From: Flavonifractor porci
GTDB lineage: Bacteria > Bacillota > Clostridia > Oscillospirales > Oscillospiraceae
Direction: 5' to 3'
DNA length: 64,000 bases
Assembly: GCF_037572415.1 (NCBI RefSeq)
Contig: NZ_JBBHLB010000001.1
Coordinates: 372,001 to 436,000, forward strand
Shown: positions 24,445 to 32,393 of the stretch, piece after piece
Layout of the letters: each line of letters starts with the position of its first letter
Numbering within the stretch: the stretch's first letter is position 1
Notes under the pieces: generated by a model
What the model was told of the DNA's origin: nothing
Databases searched by the model: none
The model's input: the letters and a program-made list of their open reading frames with translations, nothing else
Program-made: the position numbers and the translations under genes

Positions 24445-25704
24445 TTACAGCTTCCGGGGATCGGCTACGCAGCCCGCCACCGCGGAAGCGGCGGCCACGG
24501 CAGGGTTGGCCAGAATGATCTCGGAGGACACGGGGCCCATGCGGCCCACGAAGTTGCGGTTGGTGGTGGAGATGGCCCGCTCGTTGTCGGAGAGCACGCC
24601 CATGTGGCCGCCCAGGCAGGGGCCGCAGGTGGGGGTGGACACGGCGCAGCCCGCCTCGATGAAGGTCTGGATCAGGCCCTCGGCCATGGCGTCCAGGGTG
24701 ATCTGCTGGGTGGCGGGGATGACGATGCAGCGCACCCCGTCGGCCACCTTGCGGCCCTTGAGCACCGCCGCGGCCTGCCGCAGGTCGTCCAGACGGCCGT
24801 TGGTGCAGGAGCCGATGACCACCTGGTCGATGTGGGTGCCCTCCACCTGGTCGATGGTGCGGGTGTTGGAGGGCAGATGGGGCAGGGCCACCGTGGGCTG
24901 GAGGGTGTTCAGGTCAATGACGATCTCCTGCTCGTACTCGGCGTCGGGGTCGGCCTCCACCGCTTCCCACTCACGGGTGACCCGGCCCTTCAGGTAGGCA
25001 CGGGTCTTGTCGTCCACTGGGAAGATGCCGTTCTTGGCGCCCGCCTCGATGGCCATGTTGGCGATGGTGAAGCGGTCGTCCATGGACAGCTCCCCTACCC
25101 CTTCCCCGGCAAACTCCAGGGACTTGTACAGGGCGCCGTCCACGCCGATCATGCCGATCAGGTGGAGGATCACGTCCTTACCGGACACATAGGGCTGGAA
25201 CTTACCGGTGAGGGTGACCTTGATGGCGGCGGGCACCTTGAACCAGGCAAGGCCGGTGGCCATGCCGGCGGCCATATCGGTGGAGCCCACGCCGGTGGAA
25301 AACATACCCACCGCGCCGTAGGTACAGGTGTGGGAGTCGGCGCCGATCATGCACTCACCGGGGGCGGTGAGGCCCTTTTCGGGCAGCAGGGCGTGCTCCA
25401 CACCCATGCAGCCCACGTCATAGAAGTGGGTGATGTTGAATTCCCTGGCAAATTCCCGGGCCTGGGCGCACAGCTGGGCGGACTTGATGTCCTTGCAGGG
25501 GGTGGAGTGGTCCAGCACCAGGGCGATTTTATCCTTATCAAATACCTGAGTCAGTCCCGCCTTGCGGAACTCGGTGATGGCGACGGGCGCGGTGATGTCG
25601 TTGCCCAGCACCAGGTCCAGCTTGGCCTCCACCAGCTGGCCGGGTACCACCTGGTCCAGTCCGGCGTGGCGGGCCAGGATCTTTTGGGTCATGGTCATTC
25701 CCAT
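24445..25704 (-). CDS. leuC: 3-isopropylmalate dehydratase large subunit
   Basis: A 419-residue aconitase-family protein. The three [4Fe-4S] cysteines lie in VIGSCTNGRLDDL (one) and STPTCGPCLGGHMGVL (two). IGADSHTCTYGAVGMFSTGVG binds substrate. It starts at ATG 25704 behind AAGGAGG. It heads leuCDB; leuA is not in the window, so leucine synthesis depends on a distant isopropylmalate synthase. The promoter is overlapped by a 6-4-6 dyad next to a divergent Crp/Fnr gene, which suggests direct control by that regulator. Confidence 0.96.
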   Translation of the reverse strand: MGMTMTQKILARHAGLDQVVPGQLVEAKLDLVLGNDITAPVAITEFRKAGLTQVFDKDKIALVLDHSTPCKDIKSAQLCAQAREFAREFNITHFYDVGCMGVEHALLPEKGLTAPGECMIGADSHTCTYGAVGMFSTGVGSTDMAAGMATGLAWFKVPAAIKVTLTGKFQPYVSGKDVILHLIGMIGVDGALYKSLEFAGEGVGELSMDDRFTIANMAIEAGAKNGIFPVDDKTRAYLKGRVTREWEAVEADPDAEYEQEIVIDLNTLQPTVALPHLPSNTRTIDQVEGTHIDQVVIGSCTNGRLDDLRQAAAVLKGRKVADGVRCIVIPATQQITLDAMAEGLIQTFIEAGCAVSTPTCGPCLGGHMGVLSDNERAISTTNRNFVGRMGPVSSEIILANPAVAAASAVAGCVADPRKL

Positions 25705-25729
25705 ACGAGGGCGCCTCCTTATTTCTTGT

Positions 25730-25745
25730 TGGTATCAGCATACCA
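25730..25745. promoter_or_regulatory. Candidate Crp/Fnr-type operator between leuC and the regulator gene
   Basis: A perfect dyad TGGTAT-CAGC-ATACCA, the size and spacing of a Crp/Fnr-family site. It covers the leuC -10 element, so binding should repress leuCDB. Confidence 0.6.
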
Positions 25746-25770
25746 TACCCCCTTGCCAGAAGAATGTAAA
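25742..25770 (-). promoter_or_regulatory. leuCDB promoter
   Basis: On the minus strand TTTACA (25770-25765), 17 bases, TATGGT (25747-25742). Confidence 0.55.
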
Positions 25771-25782
25771 CCATGCTACAAT
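25753..25782 (+). promoter_or_regulatory. Promoter of the Crp/Fnr regulator gene
   Basis: TTGCCA (25753-25758), 18 bases, TACAAT (25777-25782). A CTTAC-T-GTAAG palindrome follows at 25783-25793 near the start site. Confidence 0.6.
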
Positions 25783-25834
25783 CTTACTGTAAGGGCAGGG
25801 CTTGTCCCCGTCCGCCCGAAAGGAGGAAACCGCC

Positions 25835-26452
25835 ATGCTGCGCAACATCTGGACGCCCCTGGCCGACGGCCAGCCCATCCTGCACAAGGAGCCGGGAGAG
25901 CTGGTCTATCTCCAGGACACCCGGGCGGAATGCTTTTATTATATTGTATCGGGCACCGCCAAGTGCTTCATCAGCTCCCCCGAGGGGGAGGAACGTATCC
26001 TCACCCTCCCCCACGCCGGCGAGCTGATGGGCGAGGCCGCCTTCTTTGACGGCCAGCCCCGGGTGTCCTCCGCCATGGCGGTGACCCGCTGCCAGCTGGT
26101 GGCGGTGAACCGGCGGCGGCTGGAGCAGGTCTTTGCCGCCCACCCCGACCTGGCCATCGCCATGCTGGAGGACCTGGCCCGCCGTGTGCGGATGCTGTCC
26201 GGCCATGTGGACGGGGACTTTCTCCAGGCGGACAAGCGCATTGCCCGCCACCTGCTTTCCATCCTGCCCTGGCCGGAAGATACGGTGCGCTGCACCCATG
26301 AGGAGATCGGCTCCTCCGTGGGGGTGAGCCGGGTGACGGTAAGCCGGGTGCTGGGCGAGTTCGACAAAAAGGGCTGGATCAAGACGGGCTACAAGAGCCT
26401 GAAGCTGACAGACCGCCGGGGGCTGGAGGGCTTTTTGCGGGATGGAATGTGA
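25835..26452 (+). CDS. Crp/Fnr family transcriptional regulator
   Basis: 205 residues. The cyclic-nucleotide-binding-type beta barrel spans about residues 10-115 (LVYLQDTRAECFYYIVSGTA; GELMGEAAFFDGQPR), then the dimer helix, then a Crp-type helix-turn-helix at about 160-195 (THEEIGSSVGVSRVTVSRVL, GEFDKKGWIKTG). There is no N-terminal cysteine cluster, so it is not an oxygen-sensing FNR. The canonical cAMP-contacting Arg-Ser pair in the PBC is not evident, so the effector is unknown. The start is ATG 25835 with AAGGAGG eight bases ahead. It is divergent from leuCDB and just upstream of the xanthine dehydrogenase genes; either could be a target. Confidence 0.88.
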   Translation: MLRNIWTPLADGQPILHKEPGELVYLQDTRAECFYYIVSGTAKCFISSPEGEERILTLPHAGELMGEAAFFDGQPRVSSAMAVTRCQLVAVNRRRLEQVFAAHPDLAIAMLEDLARRVRMLSGHVDGDFLQADKRIARHLLSILPWPEDTVRCTHEEIGSSVGVSRVTVSRVLGEFDKKGWIKTGYKSLKLTDRRGLEGFLRDGM

Positions 26453-26477
26453 ACCCTGAATTTTTCATGATTTCCCC

Positions 26478-26506
26478 TGTACATTTCTGGCAGAAGCCGG
26501 TATAAT
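26478..26506 (+). promoter_or_regulatory. Possible promoter for the xanthine dehydrogenase-family operon
   Basis: A perfect TATAAT at 26501-26506, with TGTACA 17 bases upstream as a poor -35. The weak -35 would fit an activator-dependent promoter. Confidence 0.45.
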
Positions 26507-26556
26507 AGACTGTCTATGAAACACGAAAAAACCCGATTTATGGGGAGGAATTGGAT

Positions 26557-27354
26557 TTGTTCACCATCAAGAGCTACGTGTTCCCCGAGACTTTGGAGGA
26601 AGCCGACGAGCTGCTCCAGCGGGACACCCGGACCAGCGTTATCCTGGGTGGCTGCTGCTGGCTGAAAATGGGCCGCCGCCGCATTGGCCGCGCCATTGAC
26701 CTGACCCGGCTGGGCCTGGACCAGATCGAGGTGAAGGACGGCTGGCTGGAGCTGGGGGCCTCGGTCACCCTCCATCAGTTGGAGACCCACCCCGCCGTCA
26801 CCTCCCGCTTTGACGGCATCCTGGGAGACTGTGTATCCCACATCGTGGGCGTGCCCTTCCGCAACTGCGCCACTGTGGGAGGCTCCGTGTTCTCCCGGTT
26901 CGGCTTCTCCGACCTGACCTGCGCCCTGCTGGCGCTGGACGCCACTGTGGTGCTCCATCGTGGCGGCGAGCTCCCCCTGGCGGAGTTCATGGCCTCCCCC
27001 ATCGCCTTCGACGATATCCTGCTGAAGGTACGCATTAAGGATGACGGCCGCCGGGCCGCCTACCAGAGCGTCCGCCGCTCCACCACCGACTTCCCCACCC
27101 TGGCCGCGGCGGTAAGCTGCCTCAACGGCCAGTGGACCGTGTCGGTGGGCGCCCGTCCCGCCCGGGCGGTGCGGTGCGAAAGCGCCGCCGCCTGCCTCAA
27201 CGAGGGCAAGGGGGCCGCAGCCGCCGGACAGGCCGCCGCTGAGGAGCTGACCTACGGCGCCGACCTGCGGGCCGGGGCGGACTACCGGAAGAAGCTGGCC
27301 GCCGTGCTGGTGCGCCGGGCGGCAGAGCAGTGCATGGAGGAGAACAAGGGATGA
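26557..27354 (+). CDS. Xanthine dehydrogenase family, FAD-binding subunit
   Basis: 265 residues of the CoxM/XdhB type. The flavin motifs are TSVILGGCCWLK (near residue 30) and VGVPFRNCATVGGSVFSRFG (near residue 105); the C-terminal CO-dehydrogenase flavoprotein domain follows. It passes electrons from the [2Fe-2S] subunit to NAD or another acceptor. There is no ATG at the start: TTG 26557 lies eight bases behind GGAGG and gives the usual MFTIKSYVFP beginning; a TTG at 26551 is too close. It is the first of three genes, each overlapping the next by four bases. Confidence 0.88.
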   Translation: MFTIKSYVFPETLEEADELLQRDTRTSVILGGCCWLKMGRRRIGRAIDLTRLGLDQIEVKDGWLELGASVTLHQLETHPAVTSRFDGILGDCVSHIVGVPFRNCATVGGSVFSRFGFSDLTCALLALDATVVLHRGGELPLAEFMASPIAFDDILLKVRIKDDGRRAAYQSVRRSTTDFPTLAAAVSCLNGQWTVSVGARPARAVRCESAAACLNEGKGAAAAGQAAAEELTYGADLRAGADYRKKLAAVLVRRAAEQCMEENKG

Positions 27355-27824
27355 AAGTCAAGATCACCGTCAACGGGATGCTGTACAACAAGCACATCCC
27401 CAACGATATGATGCTGCTGGAGTTTCTGCGCAAGTACGGCTACGTCAGCGTGAAGCGCGGCTGCGACACCAGCAACTGCGGCCTGTGTACCGTGTGGGTG
27501 GAGGGCAAGCCGGTGCTGTCCTGCTCCTACCCCGCCGCCCGGGCCGATGGCCTCCATGTCACCACTCTGGAGGGCGTGAAGGAGGAGGCCGCCTCCTTCG
27601 GCCGTTATATGACCGCCCAGGGCGCCGAGCAGTGCGGCTATTGCAGCCCCGGCTTCATCATGGCGGTACTGGCCATGCGCCGTGAGCTCACCGATCCCAC
27701 CGAGGAGGAGATCGCGGGCTATCTGGCGGGCAACCTGTGCCGCTGCTCCGGCTACGCCGGACAGACCCGTGCCCTGCGGGCCTGGCTCCGTGACAAGCCC
27801 TGGGAGAAGGAGGGTCAGGCATGA
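27351..27824 (+). CDS. Xanthine dehydrogenase family, [2Fe-2S] subunit
   Basis: 157 residues. The plant-type ferredoxin half has GCDTSNCGLCTVWVEGKPVL with the distal cysteine in LSCSY. The all-helical half binds the second cluster with EQCGYCSPGFIM and NLCRCSGYAG. These carry electrons from the molybdopterin site to FAD. ATG 27351 overlaps the stop of the FAD subunit. Confidence 0.93.
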   Translation: MKVKITVNGMLYNKHIPNDMMLLEFLRKYGYVSVKRGCDTSNCGLCTVWVEGKPVLSCSYPAARADGLHVTTLEGVKEEAASFGRYMTAQGAEQCGYCSPGFIMAVLAMRRELTDPTEEEIAGYLAGNLCRCSGYAGQTRALRAWLRDKPWEKEGQA

Positions 27825-30106
27825 ATCTGAAATTCGTCAATCAGGCCATCCCCAAGCTGGACGGCGCCGCCCTCACCGGCGGCAAGGGCGTGTACACCGA
27901 GGACATGGTGCCCCGTGACTGCCTGGTGGTGCAGGTGCTCCGCAGCCCCCACGCCCACGCCCGCATCAAGTCCATCCGCAAGGATGCCGCCAGCCGGGTG
28001 CCTGGCATTTCCTGCATCCTGACCTGGGAGGACGTGCCCCAGATCCGCTACACCCTGGCCGGCCAGTCCTACCCGGAGCCCTCCCCCTACGACCGCTACA
28101 TCCTGGAGCGCACCGTCCGCTATGTGGGCGACCCGGTGGCCATCGTGGCCGGCCGGGACAAGGATTGCGTGGCCAAGGCCATGGGCATGATCCAGGTGAA
28201 GTATGACATTCTGGAGCCGGTGCTGGACTTTGAGACCGCTCTGGACAACCCCATTATCGTCCATTCGGAGGAGGACTACTTCCATCACTTCGACATCGGC
28301 GGCGACCAGAAGCGCAACCTGGTGTCCAGCGGCTGCGATTCTGACGGCGACGTGGATGCCGCCATGGCCGCCTGCGACGTGGTGGTGGAGGGTACCTACT
28401 ACACCAAGGCCAACGCCCAGGCCATGATGGAGACCTTCCGCACCTACACCTATCTGGACCACAACCGGCGGCTCAACGTGGTGTCCTCCACCCAGGTGCC
28501 CTTCCACTGCCGCCGCACCATCGCCCATGCTCTGGGCCTGCCCAAGAACATGGTGCGGGTGGTGAAGCCCCGCATCGGCGGCGGCTTCGGGGCCAAGCAG
28601 ACCCTGGTCAGCGAGCTCTTCCCCGCCCTGGTCACCCTGCGTACCGGCAAGCCCGCCAAGATCGTGTACACCCGGAAGGAGTCCTTCCAGGCCTCCAACA
28701 GCCGCCACCAGATGCGGGTCCACGTCAAAGTGGGCGCCATGAAGGACGGCACCATCAAGGCGGTGGATATGCACGCCCTGTCCAACGCCGGCGCCTACGG
28801 CGAGCACGCCTCCACCACCATCGGACTGGTGGGCCACAAGAGCATCCCCCTCTACGCCCGGCAGGCCGCCTTCCGCTTCTCCTGGGACGTGGTGTACACC
28901 AACACCATGGCCGCCGGCGCCTTCCGCGGTTACGGCGCCACCCAGGGCTGCTTTGCCATGGAGTCCGCCATGAACGAGCTGGCGGAGAAGCTGAACATGG
29001 ACCCCGCCCGGCTGCGGCTTATGAACCTGCCCCATATGGGGGAAACCATGGCCGCCTACTACAACGAGCCCCTCACCAGCTGCAAGCTGCCCCAGTGCAT
29101 GGAGCGGGGCATGGAGATGATCGGCTGGAAGGAGAAATACCCCTGCGTCAAGGTGGACGACCACCGTGTCCGGGGCGTGGGCATGGCGGTGACCATGCAG
29201 GGCTCCGGCATCTCTGCCATCGACACCGCGTCGGTGACCATCAAGCTCAACGACGACGGCTACTACACCCTGATGATCGGCGCCACCGACATGGGTACCG
29301 GCTGCGACACCATCCTGGCACAGATGGCCGCTGAGATTCTCAACTGCCCCATGGATCGCATCACCGTGGACGGGGTGGATACCGACCACTCCCCCTTCGA
29401 TACCGGCTCCTACGCCTCCAGCACCACCTACGTCACCGGCATGGCTGTGGTGAAGGCCTGCACCGAGCTCAACGAGAAGATCGCCGCCGAGGGGGCCCGC
29501 CGCCTGAACATCCACCCCGAGCGGGCGGAGTTTGACGGGAACAAGGTGTACGACCGCACCAATCCCGAGACCTCCATCACCCTGGACAAGCTGGCCCAGG
29601 ACCTGGTGGTGGGCGAGGGCACCCAGTGGCTCACCGCCAGCGCCAGCCACTGCAGCCCCACCTCTCCCCCGCCCTTCATGGCGGGCTTTGCCGAGGTGGA
29701 GGTGGATCTGGAGACCGGCGAGACCAAGGTTGTGGACTATGTAGGCGTGGTGGACTGCGGCACCGTCATCAACAAGAACCTGGCCCGGGTCCAGGCCGAG
29801 GGTGGCATCGCCCAGGGCATCGGCATGGCCCTGCTGGAGGACATCAACTACGACCCCAAGGGCCAGATGGTCAACTCCACCTTCATGACCTACAAGATCC
29901 CCAGCCGCACCGACCTGCCGGAGATCCGGGTGGAGTTTGAGGAGAGCTACGAGCCCAACGGCCCCTTCGGCGCCAAATCCATCGGCGAGGTGGTCATCAA
30001 CACCCCCTCCCCCGCTATCGCCCAGGCGGTATACAACGCCACCGGCGTGCGGGTGCGCTCCCTGCCTATCACCGCAGAGAAGATCCTCATGGGTATGGAA
30101 CACTGA
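27821..30106 (+). CDS. Xanthine dehydrogenase family, molybdopterin-binding subunit
   Basis: A 761-residue catalytic subunit of a molybdenum hydroxylase. The aldehyde-oxidase a/b-hammerhead domain covers about residues 15-125; molybdopterin-binding segments include RIGGGFGAKQTLVSELF and GAFRGYGATQGCFAMESAM. The catalytic Glu lies in FGAKSIGEVVINTPSPAI near the end. It probably hydroxylates a purine or other N-heterocycle; substrate class cannot be set, and no purine permease, deaminase or selenium-related yqeB/yqeC gene is in the window. No Mo-cofactor genes adjoin it. A strong terminator closes the operon. Confidence 0.92.
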   Translation: MNLKFVNQAIPKLDGAALTGGKGVYTEDMVPRDCLVVQVLRSPHAHARIKSIRKDAASRVPGISCILTWEDVPQIRYTLAGQSYPEPSPYDRYILERTVRYVGDPVAIVAGRDKDCVAKAMGMIQVKYDILEPVLDFETALDNPIIVHSEEDYFHHFDIGGDQKRNLVSSGCDSDGDVDAAMAACDVVVEGTYYTKANAQAMMETFRTYTYLDHNRRLNVVSSTQVPFHCRRTIAHALGLPKNMVRVVKPRIGGGFGAKQTLVSELFPALVTLRTGKPAKIVYTRKESFQASNSRHQMRVHVKVGAMKDGTIKAVDMHALSNAGAYGEHASTTIGLVGHKSIPLYARQAAFRFSWDVVYTNTMAAGAFRGYGATQGCFAMESAMNELAEKLNMDPARLRLMNLPHMGETMAAYYNEPLTSCKLPQCMERGMEMIGWKEKYPCVKVDDHRVRGVGMAVTMQGSGISAIDTASVTIKLNDDGYYTLMIGATDMGTGCDTILAQMAAEILNCPMDRITVDGVDTDHSPFDTGSYASSTTYVTGMAVVKACTELNEKIAAEGARRLNIHPERAEFDGNKVYDRTNPETSITLDKLAQDLVVGEGTQWLTASASHCSPTSPPPFMAGFAEVEVDLETGETKVVDYVGVVDCGTVINKNLARVQAEGGIAQGIGMALLEDINYDPKGQMVNSTFMTYKIPSRTDLPEIRVEFEESYEPNGPFGAKSIGEVVINTPSPAIAQAVYNATGVRVRSLPITAEKILMGMEH

Positions 30107-30117
30107 ACCAAAGACGC

Positions 30118-30158
30118 AAAAAACCGCTGCAATCCTTATGGGATTGCAGCGGTTTTTC
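30118..30158. terminator. Terminator after the molybdoenzyme operon
   Basis: AAAAACCGCTGCAATCC / GGATTGCAGCGGTTTTT, a 17-base perfect stem usable on both strands; the convergent lipoprotein gene ends just beyond. Confidence 0.92.
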
Positions 30159-30166
30159 TGTTGTAC

Positions 30167-30670
30167 TCAATGCACGGCGATGGACTGGGCAATGTCTTCA
30201 AAGTCGTTGTCATAGTCGCCGGAGACGCTGGTAAAGGTGATCACATCCGTAAAGTTTTTGCCGAACAGATAATACTGGGTACCCACCATCTCCACTCCGT
30301 TCAGATCGACGTCATAGGAGCAGATGATGGCGTCAACACCGTCCACCTTGGTTTTCTCAAAGGACCGCATCCCATTGTAACCGTTGAAGGAGGTGCTGTA
30401 ATAGTTGTCGATCCTGTCGGCATCGTAGTTACCAATGCTATCCGCTCCGCTTTTTAGGATGTTGATATTGTCGGTCCGCTCCGGGTAGTCAGGGCAGTAG
30501 ATGATGGGGAAGGAACCGCTCTCGTCCACCTCATAGCCCTCCGGCAGCTCTATGGACACATGGTCATAGGTGTAGATATTTCCCACAAGGCCGTCACCGC
30601 CGGAGCAGCCCGCCAGCGCCACCAGGCACACCAGCATGGCAGCTACCACACACATGGTACGTCGTTTCAT
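30167..30670 (-). CDS. Small lipoprotein of unknown function
   Basis: 167 residues. The N-terminus MKRRTMCVVAAMLVCLVALAG-CSGG is a lipoprotein signal with lipobox LAGC (Cys22). The mature part is acidic, with a pattern of a small alpha/beta domain (HVSIELPEGYEVDES, IICSYDVDLNGVEMVGTQYY and a DFEDIAQSI end). It resembles PsbP/DUF4367-like lipoproteins of Firmicutes in general shape only. Own promoter at 30714-30742; no operon partner. Confidence 0.75.
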   Translation of the reverse strand: MKRRTMCVVAAMLVCLVALAGCSGGDGLVGNIYTYDHVSIELPEGYEVDESGSFPIIYCPDYPERTDNINILKSGADSIGNYDADRIDNYYSTSFNGYNGMRSFEKTKVDGVDAIICSYDVDLNGVEMVGTQYYLFGKNFTDVITFTSVSGDYDNDFEDIAQSIAVH

Positions 30671-30713
30671 TGGTATCTCCCCTTTTTCTCTTTCTGGGTC
30701 CTCTCTGGCTGTT

Positions 30714-30742
30714 ATGATACAACATTTTCCAATTCAAAGCAA
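30714..30742 (-). promoter_or_regulatory. Promoter of the small lipoprotein gene
   Basis: On the minus strand TTGCTT (30742-30737), 17 bases, TATCAT (30719-30714). Confidence 0.5.
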
Positions 30743-30770
30743 GACATACCGCCCATCCTCCTGCTTTTTC

Positions 30771-32249
30771 TTACAGAATGATACAGATCAGCCCGCCGGA
30801 GCCCTCGTTGATGATGCGCTGGAGGGTCTCCTGTAATTTCGAGCGGGCGTCCTCCGGCATCCGCTTGAGCTTGCCGTTGAGGTCCTCGCTGACCAGCTCG
30901 TGGAAGGACTTGCCGAAGATGTTGGACTGCCAGATGGCCTTGGTGTCCCCCTCGAATTCCTGAAGCAGGAAGTTGACCATCTCCTCGCTCTGCTTCTCGT
31001 TGCCCACGATGGGAGAGACTTCGGTCTCGATGTCGGCCCGGATCATATGGATGGAGGGGGCCGAGGCCTTGAGGCGTACCCCGTACCGGCCTCCCTGCCG
31101 GACGATCTCCGGCTCCTCCAGCACCAGCTCGTCGGTGCCGGGCACCACAATGCCGTAGCCGGTGGTCCGTACCTCCTCCAAAGCGCCCGCCACCTTGTCA
31201 TACTCGGCCTTGATCCGGGACAGGCGGCTCAAAAGTTCCAGCAGGTCCCCGTCGTCGTGGATGGTGAAGCCGGACTGCTGGGACAGGGTATCGTAGAACA
31301 GGCTCCGGGGCAGTTCCAGGTCGGCAGCGGCCAGACCGGTGCCCAGATTCATGGTGGTGACCTGGGCACGGCTCACCGTGTCGCACTCCCCCATGGCGGC
31401 TACCGTGCTCTCCACGTCCCGGATGCGGCGCATCCCCTTGGCGCTCTCCCGGATAGCGGCGTACAGGCCGTGTTTGATAGGGTGGTCCCAGGGCAGGGCA
31501 TCCACCCAGGGGGGCAGGAACAGGTCCAGCTCCTTCACCGGGAACTCGTACAGCACCCCCTTGATGATGCCGGTCACCGCCTCCTCCTCCAGCTCCAGGC
31601 AGTTGACGCACACGCAGGTCACGTCGTACCGGGAGGCGATGTCCGCCCGGATGGCCTGGGCCCGCTCCGACCGGGGCTGGGCGGAGTTGAGCACCACCAG
31701 GAAGGGCTTGCCCAGCTCCTTCAGCTCGGTGATGACCCGCTCCTCCGCCTCCAGGTAGTCCTCCCGTGGAATGTCGGTGACGGTGCCGTCGGTGGTGAGC
31801 ACAATGCCGATGGTGGAATGCTCGGCAATGACCTTCCGGGTGCCGATCTCGGCGGCCTCCGTCATGGGGATGGGCTCGGGGAACCAGGGTGTGGTCACCA
31901 TCCGGGGCACATCGTCCTCCAGGGAGCCCACCGCCCCGGGCACCAGATAGCCCACGCAGTCGATGAGCCGTACCTTGAAGGTGGCCCCGCTGTCCATGGT
32001 GACCTCCACCGCCTCCTCGGGGACGAATTTTGGTTCGGCGGTCATGATGGTGCGGCCCGAGCCGCTCTGGGGCAGCTCATCCTTGGCCCGCTCCCGGCGG
32101 TAGACGTTCTCGATGCCCGGGATGACCATGGTCTCCATGAACCGCTTGATGAACGTGGATTTTCCAGTCCGCACCGGCCCCACCACGCCGATATAGATAT
32201 CCCCCTCGGTCCGCAGGGCGATATCCTCATAGAGCTTGCGTTGTTCCAC
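30771..32249 (-). CDS. spoIVA: Stage IV sporulation protein A, spore-coat ATPase
   Basis: A 492-residue ATPase that polymerises on the forespore surface as the coat basement layer. The P-loop GVVGPVRTGKSTFIKRFME is near residue 25, LPQSGSGRTIMTAEPKFVP follows, and DCVGYLVPGA is the switch region. The middle and C-terminal domains end in GLICIIL, the short hydrophobic tail typical of SpoIVA. The start is GTG 32249, eight bases behind AGGAGG; a TTG two codons earlier is too close. A sigma-E-like promoter lies at 32295-32324. Its partners SpoVM and SipL are both encoded 7-8 kb away on the same strand. Confidence 0.97.
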   Translation of the reverse strand: MEQRKLYEDIALRTEGDIYIGVVGPVRTGKSTFIKRFMETMVIPGIENVYRRERAKDELPQSGSGRTIMTAEPKFVPEEAVEVTMDSGATFKVRLIDCVGYLVPGAVGSLEDDVPRMVTTPWFPEPIPMTEAAEIGTRKVIAEHSTIGIVLTTDGTVTDIPREDYLEAEERVITELKELGKPFLVVLNSAQPRSERAQAIRADIASRYDVTCVCVNCLELEEEAVTGIIKGVLYEFPVKELDLFLPPWVDALPWDHPIKHGLYAAIRESAKGMRRIRDVESTVAAMGECDTVSRAQVTTMNLGTGLAAADLELPRSLFYDTLSQQSGFTIHDDGDLLELLSRLSRIKAEYDKVAGALEEVRTTGYGIVVPGTDELVLEEPEIVRQGGRYGVRLKASAPSIHMIRADIETEVSPIVGNEKQSEEMVNFLLQEFEGDTKAIWQSNIFGKSFHELVSEDLNGKLKRMPEDARSKLQETLQRIINEGSGGLICIIL

Positions 32250-32294
32250 TGGCAATTCCTCCTTCGGCCATGTTAAGCCGGCGTTTTCTCTACA

Positions 32295-32324
32295 TAGGTA
32301 TGGGGATAAGCCGTGGAATATGCC
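32295..32324 (-). promoter_or_regulatory. Sigma-E-like sporulation promoter of spoIVA
   Basis: On the minus strand GGCATATT (32324-32317), 14-base spacer, CATACCTA (32302-32295). This compares with the mother-cell sigma-E pattern (kmATATT ... CATAcAnT). It starts about 45 bases ahead of the GTG. Confidence 0.75.
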
Positions 32325-32351
32325 TGGAGGCGGGTCCGCCGTGCAGACAGC

Positions 32352-32379
32352 AAAAGAGCGCGCCGAAGCGCGCTCTTTT
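32352..32379 (-). terminator. Terminator after the C69 dipeptidase
   Basis: AAAAGAGCGCGC / GCGCGCTCTTTT with a CGAA loop, 14 bases past the stop codon. Confidence 0.9.
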
Positions 32380-32393
32380 GGCAGAAACCTGGA

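Noticed and set aside
25705..25834. T-box or leucine attenuator ahead of leuC
   Set aside because: The leader is only about 40 bases and has no leader peptide, specifier loop or terminator pair.
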